Below, in pieces: positions 55,001 through 58,405 of a stretch of DNA of 64,000 bases. Each line of letters starts with the position of its first letter. Positions within the stretch are counted from its first letter, which is position 1. The notes below the pieces were generated by a model. It had not been told where the DNA came from and searched no databases. It worked only from the letters and a program-made list of their open reading frames with translations. The DNA is taken from positions 2,976,001 through 3,040,000 of the forward strand of contig NZ_AP026978.1 in assembly GCF_027924405.1 (NCBI RefSeq), written 5' to 3'. The translations under genes and the position numbers were made by a program. The stretch is from Nocardia sputorum (GTDB taxonomy: Bacteria; Actinomycetota; Actinomycetes; Mycobacteriales; Mycobacteriaceae).

Positions 55001-55553
55001 GTCGCTCGGCGGTGCGATCGCCCATGCCGTCGCCGTCCGGCTTCAGCGGGAAGGGCAGCACGTCGGCATGCTGGCGATGATGGACAGCGCCGTCGGCGAC
55101 TCCCAGGCGCTGGCCGCGTCGATGGGATCCACCGCCGGCGAGCCCGCGCCCGGCGAACTGATGGCCGATCTGCTCGGCGGCTGGCGTGAACTGTTCGATC
55201 TGGGCGCGGAGGTGACCGCGGATACCCACGAACAGGCATGGGCGGTGATCCGCGCGCAGGTGACCGCCAGCGGCATGTTCACCGCCGAACAGGTCGACCG
55301 GGTGATGGAGAGCTTCCAGACCGCCACCGCCATCGCCGAGGAGTACCAGCCGGGCGTCTTCGACGGCGACCTGGTCTTCTTCACCGCGGGGAAAGACCGC
55401 GCGGACGGCGACGCCGTCCTGCGGACGTGGCGGCCCTTCATCACCGGCGACCTGCACAACACGGTCGTCGACGCACGGCATCTCGAATTGACCCACCCGC
55501 ACGCATTGGCCGTCATCGGCCCGATCCTCGAAAGGTTCTTGAACGAATGCTGA
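31089..55553 (+). CDS. Seven-module lipopeptide-type non-ribosomal peptide synthetase
   Basis: 8,154 residues in the order C-A-T, C-A-T, C-A-T, C-A-T, C-A-T-E, C-A-T, C-A-T-TE. Condensation His motifs are at residues 146, 1208, 2255, 3320, 4383, 5926 and 6958. Epimerase HHLAVDG is at 5443. Carrier serines are 1021, 2072, 3134, 4197, 5255 (GGDS, as usual before an epimerase), 6775 and 7843. Thioesterase Ser is 7972 in GWSLGG. Codes: A1 DYWSVSSVFK, A2 DALFVGGIMK, A3 DLWDLILVSK, A4 DIWHFAWVVK, A5 DALFAGIIVK, A6 DVLFMGGILK, A7 DFWSVGMVHK (Thr type). The N-terminal C domain with intact HHLVIDG and EntF-like sequence implies an acyl (fatty or aryl) cap. The product is an acylated heptapeptide with D-residue 5 and Thr 7. 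ATG 31089 has AAGGGG at 7 bases. The stop overlaps the FkbM gene by 7 bp. Confidence 0.95.
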   Translation: MNLKSDGTADGDLGLIPLSSAQYGMWLADHVPGGPAVNIAHCVEIEGPVDYDAFTQAVNDGGHETESLVVRVVESDGRPYQFVDRGIIYDEPVLDFSDAEDPVATAMEWMRRDYNTKAVDLSRDRLTETRLIRVGEDHYFWYGRAHHLVIDGYGAFNSLTRMAEHYNALLEGRPPTRLDAASLHDIVEAEHAYRASSRYEADKAYWMNKVSDLPKPVSLSGRTARSGKVDRVAGLQLPARLSDRLDRYAEEVNASAAQVVIAAFAAFLARMTGTEDVVLSLPVTARVTKRLRNAAAMLANMVPIRFAVHHSTTVEELVRASVSELVAAMRHQLYRFEDLRRESAAIDSSANSYGPIVNILFFDSEIRLGSAVGRYRALTSGALDDLQLNLYRSGADAPLLIELHGNPNLYGQDELESHADRFLDFLHRMMDAPLDARIGDIPLVAPAEELRIVQELAGRDGESPSATLVDLLTRQAAATPSAVAVTFDDTTLTYRELDERSNRFARRLIALGAGPEALVAIALPRDADLIVAVLGVLKSGAGYLPLDTAHPAERLEYVLSDANPIAVVTKRDMREHVPGDPGRVVLFEDVLAAEEAADPITDADRLGLLRPDHLAYVIYTSGSTGRPKGVSISHRAVATYLVNSCAEIGIRSGDVWTLFHSFAFDYSVWEIFGALVSGGRIVVVDGLTSRSPDDMVRLAARERVTVFSQTPSAFYQFAAARQRYTHAGEPEGELSLRLVVLSGEALDPAGLSDWYEHNPDLPVLANSYGITETTVFVTYTGLTADVAVPGAPSTVGPALPGLRTYVLDERLRPCPLGAWGEIYVAGTQLARGYLNRPALSAARFVADPFGRPGERLYRSGDVARWNHRGELEYRGRADQQVQLRGFRIELDEIRNALLSHGAVAAAVVVVHLPGTEAARLVGYVVPAVGADVDPDALRAHVGGRLPEYMVPSSVVVIDAVPLTVNGKVDYRALPEPVFDSAAAYVAPRTVVEESIADVFAEVLGIDRVGVFDSFFELGGNSITATSAAVRIAEVTRCDMSVRDLFVKQTVAELAAHLEAGRSSGRPVLRAAAPRPEPIPLAPAQNRMWLVNQTDPTSAAYNIPLIVQLTGRLDAAALRAALTDVIDRHESLRTVYPAVNGEGTQVVLPADEVVAGLDLTPRPTDPDEIEHRIRELASVGTDLRERAPIRVALLATADRGRHVLAVILHHICCDGSSLRPLAADVAVAYEARVQGKTPDWEPLSVQYADYSVWHRSLLGDLDDPDSRAARQLRYWSQRLAGMPPVLELPADRPRPARQSMRGDVADTVIPAETFAGIERLARAANVTTFMVVHAALAVLLARMSGSADITIGTPVAGRGERALEPLIGMFVNTVPLRTEVSAEESFTEFLTRVKGIDVDAFANSDLPYERVVDELHPKRSLAYAPLCQVYLAFENMGRASLELSELTVELLDPGAEPAKVDIIVTVAENTAAGGDVALRINYATDLFDRETVEELADRLNRTLDAFVANPRARVGDVDLLSGVERLELVPASGGRAEQPRVLADVLLVGERTAPAVVAGDRVLTYGELDEWSNRLARVLIDWGVGPGDQVALAMGRSVEFVVGVWAVARAGAAFVPVDPRYPAERVAHMIADSNVEVALSVEASHALLPGHVRQLVLDHPATEAFLAAQSSAAVTDAERLRACRVADAAYVVYTSGSTGKPKGVAVTHEGLANFAIEQRERYRVDRRSRVLQVAAPGFDAVMLELLMAHANGAVLVVSPPEVFAGAQLAELIRAQEVSHAFVTPSVLATMSPAGLDSLQVLVAGGEAVSAETVAVWAPGRRLHNGYGPTETTIMVAISDPLCVGDPVTIGGPIRGVDAVVLDERLRPVPVGVTGQLYVSGVQLSRGYLNRPASTAVTFVANPYGPAGTRMYGTGDLARWTAEHTLEYLGRTDFQVKIRGQRIELGEIEAVLAGHPAVAAAVVVGVHAESGSRLAAYVVPADGAVDTAELTKYAAQRLPSHMVPDTVMVLDTLPLSAVGKVDRAALPEPEFAPGVEFVAPRNATEQIVADICAGVLGIDRVGVLDSFFDLGGNSLSATRAAAQLSGAFGVEVPLRAIFETPTIGALAERLRSADAATRAPLVPQERPDRIPLSPAQARMWFLNQFDTSSPVYNIPLVVRMSGDLDVTAMHAAIADVLERHEALRTVYPDSDSGPHQVIVPVETALRPLTPVTVAAEEIEARVAAEVTVGFDVTAEVPFRVALLRSAPDDHSLVLVVHHISFDGSSLAPMAADLMTAYRARVRREAPQWAPLPVQYADYALWQRKLLGSEDDPHSPTVAQTRYWLAALAGLPEVLDLPTDRPRPAKQSFRGATVSATLPADLHREVVALARRHDATVFMVMHAAYAALLARLSGTGDIAVGTPIAGRGEPGLDGLVGMFVNTLVLRTHIAPGASFVRILDQVRATDLAAFENADIPFERLVEVLNPPRSTAHAPLTQVGFSFQNIEIPTVRFEGLTVSAQMADPSVAKYDLHLNLVDALAPDGEPGDMAVEFGYATDLFDESTITAMFDRYLLLLRAIVLDPTRAIGDIDLLTDQEARRIAQRSSGVITQAPAATIADLFAVQAEATPERTAVVDADGGARLDYREFAARVNALARALIQRGIGPETVVAVAMRRSVDLLTTLYAIHAAGAAYLPLDPDHPVDRVRAVLSDARPTAILTRPDDRASLPGDVPVWALGDLAAERLDASAVTDADRTRPLRPDDLAYVIYTSGSTGVPKGVAVPHAAVVNQLRWMREHYRLGGSDVMLLRTPVTFDLSVWELFSALTCGAALVVAGPDAQSDPREVARLIAEYRVTTVDFVPSLLSAFLEVATPREFPDLRRVLCIGEALSAEIVRRFRDFSDARIDNLYGPTEAAVSVTAHRIDSVEGVAVPIGVPEANVTVHVLDARLHPVPVGVTGELYLGGVQLARGYQDRRGLTAATFVADPFAGAPGARLYRTGDLVRWDEDGNLRYVGRADTQVKLRGLRIELGDIEAALIAHEQVHAAVAQVRVDGGEQRLVAYVVADAALDVRQVRAVLLDRLPAYMVPSSVTRIDSIPLNANGKVDYRALPEPDPSVQESEFRPPRGLVEQAIAAVFAELFDRPEVGADDDFFELGGNSLVATRALSRIGDVVDVTIPVRAIFEAPTVSALAERIAQLRAIPGLPAPTPIPRPDRIPLSHAQTRMWFLNQFDPAAPGYVVPLAIRLEGELDLAALTAAVGDVVERHESLRTMYPAVDGTPTQVVLNAEDVLATCDLTPQAVGERELPHRLAEFCGTGFDVAAGVPLRVALYQLSDEAWTLALAAHHISCDGFSVAPLAADLVTAYRARSGGAAPDWAPLAVQFADYALWQRAVLGSVDDPDSFVGRDIAYWRTQLAGVPDLLELPTDRPRPVEQSQRGAVIQVTIPGELQGRVESLARRAGATTFMVVHAALAVLLSRLSGSDDVTVGVPHAGRGDRSLDHLVGMFVNTLVMRTRISLDQTFASLLDDVRRTDIEAFDHATVPFEQLVDALNPVRSTAHTPLFQVLLAYQNMTRARVELPGLTVENVDPGDSAAIYDLLLMISEGHGTHNEPTGMTLRLTYATDLFDEDTVRRFADRFVRVLDAAARDAEATVGALGLLDEAERSQVLEQWNDTGGSAAAGRTLVDVFDEQVARTPDGTALRLPDGSTSTYRDFDASVNRLARWLIARGAGPETVVAVAIRRSAELVTALYAVVKAGAAFLPIDPDHPSARIAHVLGAAGPLLVLTTENDGDGLPDGFEYAPIDRLDVSGLSGARITDTERRTPLRPNHLAYVLFTSGSTGVPKGVALTHAATVSQLAWAQQQWPHGASDAVLHKTPITFDIAVWELFWPLQTGAHIVVAEPGGHRDPAYLAEIIARDEITTVHFVPSMLDVLLESAGVAALPSIRRVFVAGEALAQRTVDAAERVFAHAELVNWYGPAEAEVVTAQRCAPHATTAATVPIGAPAAGMKVYVLDARLRPVPVGVVGELYVSGVQLARGYHARADLTCGAFVANPFGAAGERLYRTGDLVRWRKTGELEYLGRSDFQVKVRGQRVEPGDIESALRAVAQVARAVAVVTTERIIGYVTLAPGAVTDGRAIREQLTRTLPSYLVPDAVQVLDAMPLTANGKLDRSALPRPVFDAGDAFVSPRTDAEAMLARLVADLTGADRVSVTANVFEIGINSLSAAQLAARAQAAVGVDVGIRDVFDAPTIAALAERISARTRSTAIPLTARQRAGAVPLAAAQRRIWFLNQFDTASSAYNICFAARLTGALDVDALRAAFLDVVTRHEPLRTVYPLIDGEPRQVVRDVAAIDAEVTLAAEPVSGETELAERIRDAVEAGFDVAESAPVRARLYRTAPDTHVLVVVVHHIAADGASMAPLARDVFAAYRARVNGHTPQWEPLAVQYADYAMWQQESLGAEDDPSSPIARQIEYWTDVLDGSPELLALPTDRPRPATLSTDGGNVRFRMPATLHDAVVRLAHREGVTVFVVLHAALAILLARTAHSDDITVGTPVAGRGRPELDDLVGMFVNTVVLRTRIDEARSFRDLLTEVRDVDLEALANADLPYERLVDVIGRPRSTAYSPLFQVMFGLQNTRAARFELPGIGVEVLDPGLAQAKADLTVLVTERREGDQPAGIDGEIIYATDLFVESTAQALCERFVRVLEAVVSDPARPIGRIGLLSAAEFERLVPVRGIEGTQPCLLPDVLATAVAVAPAATALIGNTETLTYAELDSRANRLARVLLARGAGPGMFVALAVPRSVDYHVAMWAIAKTGATFVPVDLRYPVERIAHMLSDSGAAIGITLATTHAALPDSVDSLMLDEARTAAEIAAQSDRPVTDTERGRVLRVEDAAYLIYTSGSTGTPKGVVVTHAGLANFAAEQRDRYLVDGTSRVLQVAAPAFDAVLLEALMAHAACAALVVSPPEVFGGPDLAALIRTHQVSHAFLTPSVLATMSPAGLESVRMLAVGGEMVPAELIATWAPGRRLHNIYGPTETTIVITMSAPVRPGDPIAIGGPIRGAEAVVLDARLRPVPVGVAGELYLAGAQLARGYLNRRAVTAGAFVANPYGGAGARMYRTGDIVRWTAQRTLEYVGRSDFQIKIRGQRIELGEIDAALLTHPKVAAAVTVSRTGPGGQPLLAAYIVTDAGADVDPDTVLEHVASALPAHMVPSVVTVLDRMPITSTGKVDRKALPEPVFRVTDDDGQTAATELERTVAAAFADVLGIESVGVATSFFSLGGDSILSIQLASRLKSAGVVVTARDIFEQKTVRGLARVAAAAERVSLAELPGGGVGRVPFTPVVSWFTERLGAAPRFAQSMLVRLPRDARVEDVTATVRAVLQQHDMLRARLREQWLEVPPDSAADVADVVFTRTFRAHETPGSEGFTAVVEAALAEASDRLDPAAGRMVQVMCLLPESGVEAEARALVVVHHLAVDGVSWRILIPDFATAWQQITQGRAVELPAQGTSMRRWAHAVADAAAARAGEFELWHRMGAAPDPLLGSAVLDPAVDIQSTVRHLTVSLPADVTSTLLDAVPKAAHGSVDDALLAALAVATTRWRHRRGVAHAGVKVLLEGHGRAEQIAEGADVSRTVGWFTNTYPVALDLNGVETDDPRAAVKAVKEQLRGIPDKGIGYGLLRYLHAGTADRLAALPEPQISFNNLGRVGVDLTALSDLAWIPTDETFDRRGAFDPDMPAAAALTIDVNIVDTEAGPRLSAHVGYASRLLEHDDVTELVDAWVEALTAIAAAARADADWGFSPTDVPLVAVTQSDLDAFADRYGALGDVWSLAPLQAGLLFHAELAAGDLDVYTAQSTLALAGVLDEDRLERSAAALLQRHPNLRAAFVRTVEGVPAQVIPASAVVRWRRVDLRGSTTTPEELIAAERAIPFDPADPPLLRFLLIEVGPQDYRLVLTAHHLLLDGWSLPLLWRELIGLYAVSARAELLPAAASYRGYLEWLDRREPSTGLEVWRDTLRDFTEPTVVADARTHTTVGIPVDLAVELDRAVTAELVEFARARAVTMATIVQFAWAVVLGNLLGVERVVFGGTVSGRPADLPGVESMIGLFINTIPVAVHVPRDATVADALRRLQADNTRLLDHHDVELSRILSEADAGPLFDTLVVFESYPVDSSGLGDADIDGMRVVAADGSDAAHYPITVQAHQTDRLHVRIRYQQARVDDRTAAGLAARMETVLRGITTDPEARLGAVDLLTAAERRALVPATGGPAEAPRVLAELLAAGAAMNSDAAAVVSAERALSYAELDAWSNRVARELIDWGVGPGDQVALAMARSVELVVGMWAVAKTGAAFLPVDPRNPAERVAHMVADSEVRVAVTVAASRGLVPDAVRRLVLDDPEIGKAIEARSSAAVTDRDRRRTPHVRDAAYVLYTSGSTGTPKGVAVTHEGLANFAAVQRVRFGVDDRSRVLNASAPGFDVVVLELLLAHTNGAVLVVPPPEVFGGPDLAEFIRAQRVSHSFMTPSVLSTMSPEGLDSLRVLMAGGEAVTPEIVTQWAPGRRLLNGYGPTETTILAGISDPLHPGETVTIGGPIGGVEAVVLDAWLRPVPVGVVGELYLAGVQLARGYVNRPVATSGAFVANPFGAPGSRMYRTGDLARWTPEHTVEYLGRSDFQVKIRGQRIELGEIEAVLAAQPGVEHAVVVLRKDERGIGRLAGYLVGSDGLDPEEVRAAARLRLPAHMVPDVCTVLPEFPLTRTGKLDRLALPAPEFTAARAWTAPRTETERHVAEVFAHVLGVDRVGATDSFFDLGGNSLSATRVTAQLSTALGVRVGVRDLFEAPTVAELAARLDTSELAVRVPLVARTRPALVPLSLAQQRMWFLNQLDTSMGAYNIPLVLRLKGELDLDALRRACALVIDRHESLRTKFPITDGTPHQVVVPVEEVPTGLDAVEVDAERLMELVLATVSASFDVTQAPPVRAELFRLGADEHVLVIAVHHICADGQSMLPLARDVAMAYQASKQGTPPPWPALAVQYADYTLWQRDVLGDEHDPGSVMSQQLRFWKDTLGGLPELLELPTDLPRPPVASMRGRTVDFAISAALQERIGAVARAANATVFMVMHAALAVLLSRLAGIGDVAVGTPVAGRGERELDDLIGMFVNTLVLRSRVSSRQSFAELLAATRETDLAAFAHADVPFEQVVEALNPPRSTAHLPLYQVTLDVQNLSKAALELPGLIVEPVENGFEPAQADLNLNLVERSGAQGEPDGIRGRLTYATDLFVEETMTRFAQAYVRILEEVTADPAVAVGDIDLVGAGERRAVLDAAGDAGVAVPETTLAELFAAQAAARPDAVAVTDGQARLTYAELDRRAAAVAARLTELGVGPESLVAVALPRSTDLVVGLLGVVRAGAGYLPLDVAYPAERLRFMLDDAGPSAVLTTAGMSAAVPECAAPVLLLEDCDDASDPVVSAARPGNVAYVIYTSGSTGRPKGVTVGHREAVTLFTNAAERFDLGPDDVWTMFHSYAFDFAVWEIWGALLSGGKVVVVDYDTSRSPETFVEVVAREGVTVLSQTPSAFYGFADAERRYREAGCPAGDLALRYVVFGGEALDASRLDGWFAAHAPGSPRLVNMYGITETTVHVTFSEVTPAQTGAAGIGAPLPGLRVYVLDDRLRPVPIGVAGEIYVAGGQLSRGYLGAPALTAGRFVANPFDRDGSRLYRSGDVGRWRRSASGLELAYAGRADAQVQLRGFRIELGEVESALLRHPLVTQAAAAVHRHDRGVDQLIGYVVGVGGERIDPAEVRETAAEVLTSYMVPATIMVLPALPLTVNGKLDRKALPAPEFEESTAAFAEPRTHTEKVISDVYAQVLGVRRVGATDGFFDLGGNSLLATMVVTELRGRGVTIQLPWMFDDATPRALAARADGAEGGSGLQVLLPLRAQGAKPAVFAVHPAGGLAWFYGGVVEHLHKDRPVYGLQDPHVVAGEPGARSVDELAERYAAEIRRLQPSGPYHLLGWSLGGAIAHAVAVRLQREGQHVGMLAMMDSAVGDSQALAASMGSTAGEPAPGELMADLLGGWRELFDLGAEVTADTHEQAWAVIRAQVTASGMFTAEQVDRVMESFQTATAIAEEYQPGVFDGDLVFFTAGKDRADGDAVLRTWRPFITGDLHNTVVDARHLELTHPHALAVIGPILERFLNEC
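31125..34270 (+). other. NRPS-2 module 1 (starter C-A-T), code DYWSVSSVFK
   Basis: The first C domain begins PLSSAQYGMWLADHVPGGPAV and has HHLVIDGYG, the layout of EntF/DhbF-type or lipo-initiating C domains that receive an acyl group from a free carrier or CoA. The A domain is of the Thr-like subfamily (QTPSAFYQF) with an altered pocket. Confidence 0.82.
34310..37420 (+). other. NRPS-2 module 2 (C-A-T), code DALFVGGIMK
   Basis: Complete HHICCDG condensation, adenylation and GGNSL carrier domains. The pocket suggests a hydrophobic residue but matches no single known code. The A domain is closely similar to that of module 6. Confidence 0.82.
37460..40610 (+). other. NRPS-2 module 3 (C-A-T), code DLWDLILVSK
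   Basis: HHISFDG condensation domain. The A domain shares eight of ten code positions with module 2 of the small NRPS, so both probably load the same or a related residue. There is no epimerase. Confidence 0.82.
40655..43790 (+). other. NRPS-2 module 4 (C-A-T), code DIWHFAWVVK
   Basis: HHISCDG condensation domain. The A domain has NWYGPAEAEV where NxYGPTE is usual, and the carrier core is FEIGINSLSA, with Ile in place of the second Gly, while keeping the phosphopantetheine Ser 4197. The specificity is unknown. Confidence 0.8.
43845..48400 (+). other. NRPS-2 module 5 (C-A-T-E), code DALFAGIIVK
   Basis: The only epimerising module. The E domain keeps HHLAVDGVSW, LLEGHGR, the T-V-G-W-F-T-N-T-Y-P motif and FNNLGRV. 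The carrier is GGDS, typical in front of E domains. Predicted to deliver a D configured hydrophobic residue. Confidence 0.87.
48450..51520 (+). other. NRPS-2 module 6 (DCL-C-A-T), code DVLFMGGILK
   Basis: The C domain starts DVWSLAPLQAGLLFHAEL and has HHLLLDGWS, the DCL type that accepts a D-donor, matching the epimerase just before it. The A domain resembles that of module 2. Confidence 0.85.
51570..55553 (+). other. NRPS-2 module 7 with thioesterase, Thr-type code DFWSVGMVHK
   Basis: HHICADG condensation domain, an adenylation pocket one conservative step from the classic Thr code, carrier GGNSL and a type I TE with GWSLGG Ser 7972, MMDSAV Asp and a C-terminal His in DARHLELTHPHAL. The TE should release or cyclise the heptapeptide. 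Confidence 0.88.
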
Positions 55554-56341
55554 AGACTCTCGATCAACTCCAGCAACTCCGGCTCGAGGACGGCAGGACG
55601 GTCGCCTGCACCAGTCCGGCCGAGGCGCGGATGTTGTGGGGCGAGATGTCGACCGACGGTTTCTACCGGCTAGCCGCCGCGCTCCTGCGACCGGGGGACA
55701 TCGCACTCGATATCGGCGCGAACATCGGGCTGAGCGCGATGATGTTCGCCGACACCTGCCCCGGGGTGCGAGTGATCGCCGCCGAGCCGGCCCCGGCGAC
55801 CTTCGACTGTCTACAGCGCAACATGGGCATGCACGTGCCGGACGGGGTGGCACTGCAAGTCGCGGTCGGCGCCGCGCCCGGCAGTGCGCCGTTCACCTGG
55901 TACCCGCGAGCCTCCGCGAATTCCGGGCTCTACGCCGACCGCGCGGCGGACGACGAAGCCACCGAGATCTATCTGCGCAACAGCGGCCTCGACGACGAGG
56001 CGATCGCGCTCATCACCGCCGGGCTGCACGAGGGTGAGCGCATGGACGTCGAGGTCACCACCGTTTCGGCGATCCTGCGCGAGCACGGTCCGAACGCGGA
56101 GGTCGGCTTGCTCAAGGTCGATGTCGAGCGAGCGGAACTCGACGTACTGCTCGGGGTGGCCGACACGGACTGGCCGCGCATCCGCGCCGTGGTGGCCGAG
56201 GTGCACGACCGGGACGATCGTTTGGCGCAGTGCTGCGAGTTACTGCGCAGGCACGGCCTGCTCGCGCGAACCCGCCAGGACCCGAGCCTGACGGGGACCG
56301 AACTGCACGAGATCTACGGCGTGCGGCCGGAGACCGTCTGA
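55547..56341 (+). CDS. FkbM-family methyltransferase
   Basis: 264 residues. SAM motif I DIALDIGANIGLSAMMFAD at 51-69, the acidic EPAPATFDCLQRN at 80-92, and the FkbM signature region LLKVDVERAELDVLLGV, then VVAEVHD. FkbM enzymes are typically O-methyltransferases acting on hydroxyl groups of natural products. The ATG lies inside the last codons of the seven-module NRPS (7-bp overlap in another frame) behind AAAGG, so the two are translationally coupled. The peptide, or its lipid or sugar decoration, is the expected substrate, with side-chain or tail hydroxyls as targets. A strong hairpin 25 bp after the stop ends the operon. Confidence 0.88.
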   Translation: MLKTLDQLQQLRLEDGRTVACTSPAEARMLWGEMSTDGFYRLAAALLRPGDIALDIGANIGLSAMMFADTCPGVRVIAAEPAPATFDCLQRNMGMHVPDGVALQVAVGAAPGSAPFTWYPRASANSGLYADRAADDEATEIYLRNSGLDDEAIALITAGLHEGERMDVEVTTVSAILREHGPNAEVGLLKVDVERAELDVLLGVADTDWPRIRAVVAEVHDRDDRLAQCCELLRRHGLLARTRQDPSLTGTELHEIYGVRPETV

Positions 56342-56365
56342 CAGACTCCGTCGTACAACGTCCCA

Positions 56366-56410
56366 CCGGTACGGGAACAGCCCGAGTAGTCGAGGCTGTT
56401 CCCGTACCGG
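56366..56410. terminator. Strong bidirectional hairpin terminator
   Basis: Perfect 17-bp inverted repeat CCGGTACGGGAACAGCC and GGCTGTTCCCGTACCGG around an 11-base loop, in the spacer between the convergent FkbM and fadE5 genes. Confidence 0.85.
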
Positions 56411-56454
56411 ATTGCTTCCGGTCGACGCATCACTCTGTGCGTAGGCAGGTCCGG

Positions 56455-58290
56455 TCAGAACGCGGCTTCGTCGAGATCCATGACGCTGATGTCGACATCG
56501 GAGATCACCGACCATTCCGCGCTGAGGTGCGGCAGGACCGTCTTGGCGAAGAACGACGCGACGGCGACCTTGCCTTGGTAGAAGGCGCGGTCCTGGTCGC
56601 CGGGATCGGCATCCAATGCCGTGATGGCGATTTCGGCGGCGACGATCAGCCGCCAGGCGACGAGGAGGTCGCCGACGGCGAGCAGGAACCGGACGGAGTT
56701 CAGTCCGATCTTGTACAACTCGGCAGGTTGCTGCTGGGCCGCGAGCAGATGCTGGGTGAACCGGCCCGTCATGTCCTGGACATCCTCGAGCGCGGTCGCG
56801 AGCAGAACCTTCTCGGCCTTGAGCCGGCCGTTGCCCGTGGCGGAGTGCGCCGTGTCCCGGATCCGGCTCGCGAGGTGGGCCAGCGCGACGCCGCGGTCAC
56901 GGGCGATCTTGCGGAAGAAGAAGTCCTGCGCCTGGATGGCGGTGGTGCCCTCGTAGAGCGAGTCGATCTTCGCGTCGCGGATGTACTGCTCGATCGGGTA
57001 GTCCTGCAGGAAGCCGGAACCGCCCAGGGTCTGCAGCGACTCGGTCAGGTACTGGTAGGCCCGCTCGGAGCCGACGCCCTTGACGATCGGCAGGAGCAGG
57101 TCGTTGACCCGCGCGGCGAGTTCCGCGTCCGCGCCCGAGATGTGCTGTGCCACCACGTCGTTCTGGTGCCCGGCGGTGTAGAGGTAGATAGCGCGAAGAC
57201 CTTCGGCGTAGGCCTTCTGCATCATCAGCGACCGGCGCACGTCGGCGTGCCGGGTGATCGGTACCTTCGGCGCGGTCTTGTCGGCCATGCGGGTCAGATC
57301 GCTGCCCTGCACGCGGTTCTTCGCGTATTCGAGGGCGTTGAGGTAACCGGTGGACAAGGTGGCGATGGCCTTGGTGCCCACCATCATGCGGGCTTCCTCG
57401 ATGACCTGGAACATCTGCGCGATGCCGTTGTGCACCTCGCCGACCAGCCAGCCCTTGGCCGGGATGCCGTGGCCGCCGAAGGTCAGCTCGCAGGTGGCGG
57501 AGGCTTTCAGGCCCATCTTGTGCTCGACGTTGGTGACGAAGACGCCGTTGCGCTCGCCCAGCTCACCGGTCTCGTGGTCGAAGTGGAACTTCGGCACGAA
57601 GAACAGCGACAGGCCCTTGGTGCCCGGCCCGGCGCCCTCGGGGCGGGCCAGCACCAGGTGCATGATGTTCGGGAACAGGTCGTCGGAATCGGCGGAGGTG
57701 ATGAACCGCTTGACGCCCTCGATGTGCCAGGAACCGTCTTCCTGCTCGATCGCCTTGGTGCGGCCGGCGCCCACATCGGAACCGGCGTCGGGCTCGGTCA
57801 GCACCATCGTGGCACCCCAGTTGCGCTCGGTGATGAACTGTGCCCAGCGCTGCTGCTGCTCGGTGCCGACGCCGTGCATGATGTGGGCCATCATCGGCCC
57901 CGTCAGGTACATGTAGGCCGCGGGCTGCGCCCCCAGAACGAATTCGCTGATGGCCCAGCTGACCATCGAGGGAGCGGGCACCCCGCCGACCGCCTCCGCC
58001 TTGCCGACGCGCCACCAGTCGGCGTCGTACCAGGCGCGCACCGCCTTCTTGAACGGCTCGGGCAGGCTGACGGAGTGCGTGGCCGGATCGAAAACGGGCG
58101 GGGTGCGGTCGGTTTCGGCGTACGGTTCGGCGACCGGTCCCTCGGCCAGGCGCGCCGCCTCCGCCAGCATCGATCGCACGGTGTCTCCGTCCAGATCCCC
58201 GAACGCTCCGGTCCGCAGGATGTCGTCGAGTCCGTACACCTCGAAAAGGTTGAACTCGAGGTCGCGCACGTTGCTCTTGTAATGGCTCAC
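56455..58290 (-). CDS. fadE5: Acyl-CoA dehydrogenase FadE5
   Basis: 611 residues, the same length as mycobacterial FadE5, and very similar to it throughout: [20 protein letters not shown] at the start, [15 protein letters not shown] at the flavin/substrate site, [51 protein letters not shown] and [11 protein letters not shown]. The catalytic Glu is in [19 protein letters not shown]. It oxidises acyl-CoA esters to enoyl-CoA with FAD in fatty-acid beta-oxidation. The mycobacterial enzyme accepts a wide range of chain lengths. The GTG at 58290 gives the family N-terminus SHYKSN directly, and the frame upstream does not. Two copies of a 17-bp motif lie in the upstream gap, and a tandem TetR regulator precedes it on the same strand. 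Confidence 0.93.
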   Translation of the reverse strand: MSHYKSNVRDLEFNLFEVYGLDDILRTGAFGDLDGDTVRSMLAEAARLAEGPVAEPYAETDRTPPVFDPATHSVSLPEPFKKAVRAWYDADWWRVGKAEAVGGVPAPSMVSWAISEFVLGAQPAAYMYLTGPMMAHIMHGVGTEQQQRWAQFITERNWGATMVLTEPDAGSDVGAGRTKAIEQEDGSWHIEGVKRFITSADSDDLFPNIMHLVLARPEGAGPGTKGLSLFFVPKFHFDHETGELGERNGVFVTNVEHKMGLKASATCELTFGGHGIPAKGWLVGEVHNGIAQMFQVIEEARMMVGTKAIATLSTGYLNALEYAKNRVQGSDLTRMADKTAPKVPITRHADVRRSLMMQKAYAEGLRAIYLYTAGHQNDVVAQHISGADAELAARVNDLLLPIVKGVGSERAYQYLTESLQTLGGSGFLQDYPIEQYIRDAKIDSLYEGTTAIQAQDFFFRKIARDRGVALAHLASRIRDTAHSATGNGRLKAEKVLLATALEDVQDMTGRFTQHLLAAQQQPAELYKIGLNSVRFLLAVGDLLVAWRLIVAAEIAITALDADPGDQDRAFYQGKVAVASFFAKTVLPHLSAEWSVISDVDISVMDLDEAAF

Positions 58291-58405
58291 GGGCCAGTGC
58301 CTTTCGAGAAACGGGCCGGTGTACCGGCGAGGATTCGGCGGGCGCACGGAGAGGTGATCACCCACGGCACACTGTGCGGCACCGACAACTCGAAAGCAAT
58401 CTCAT

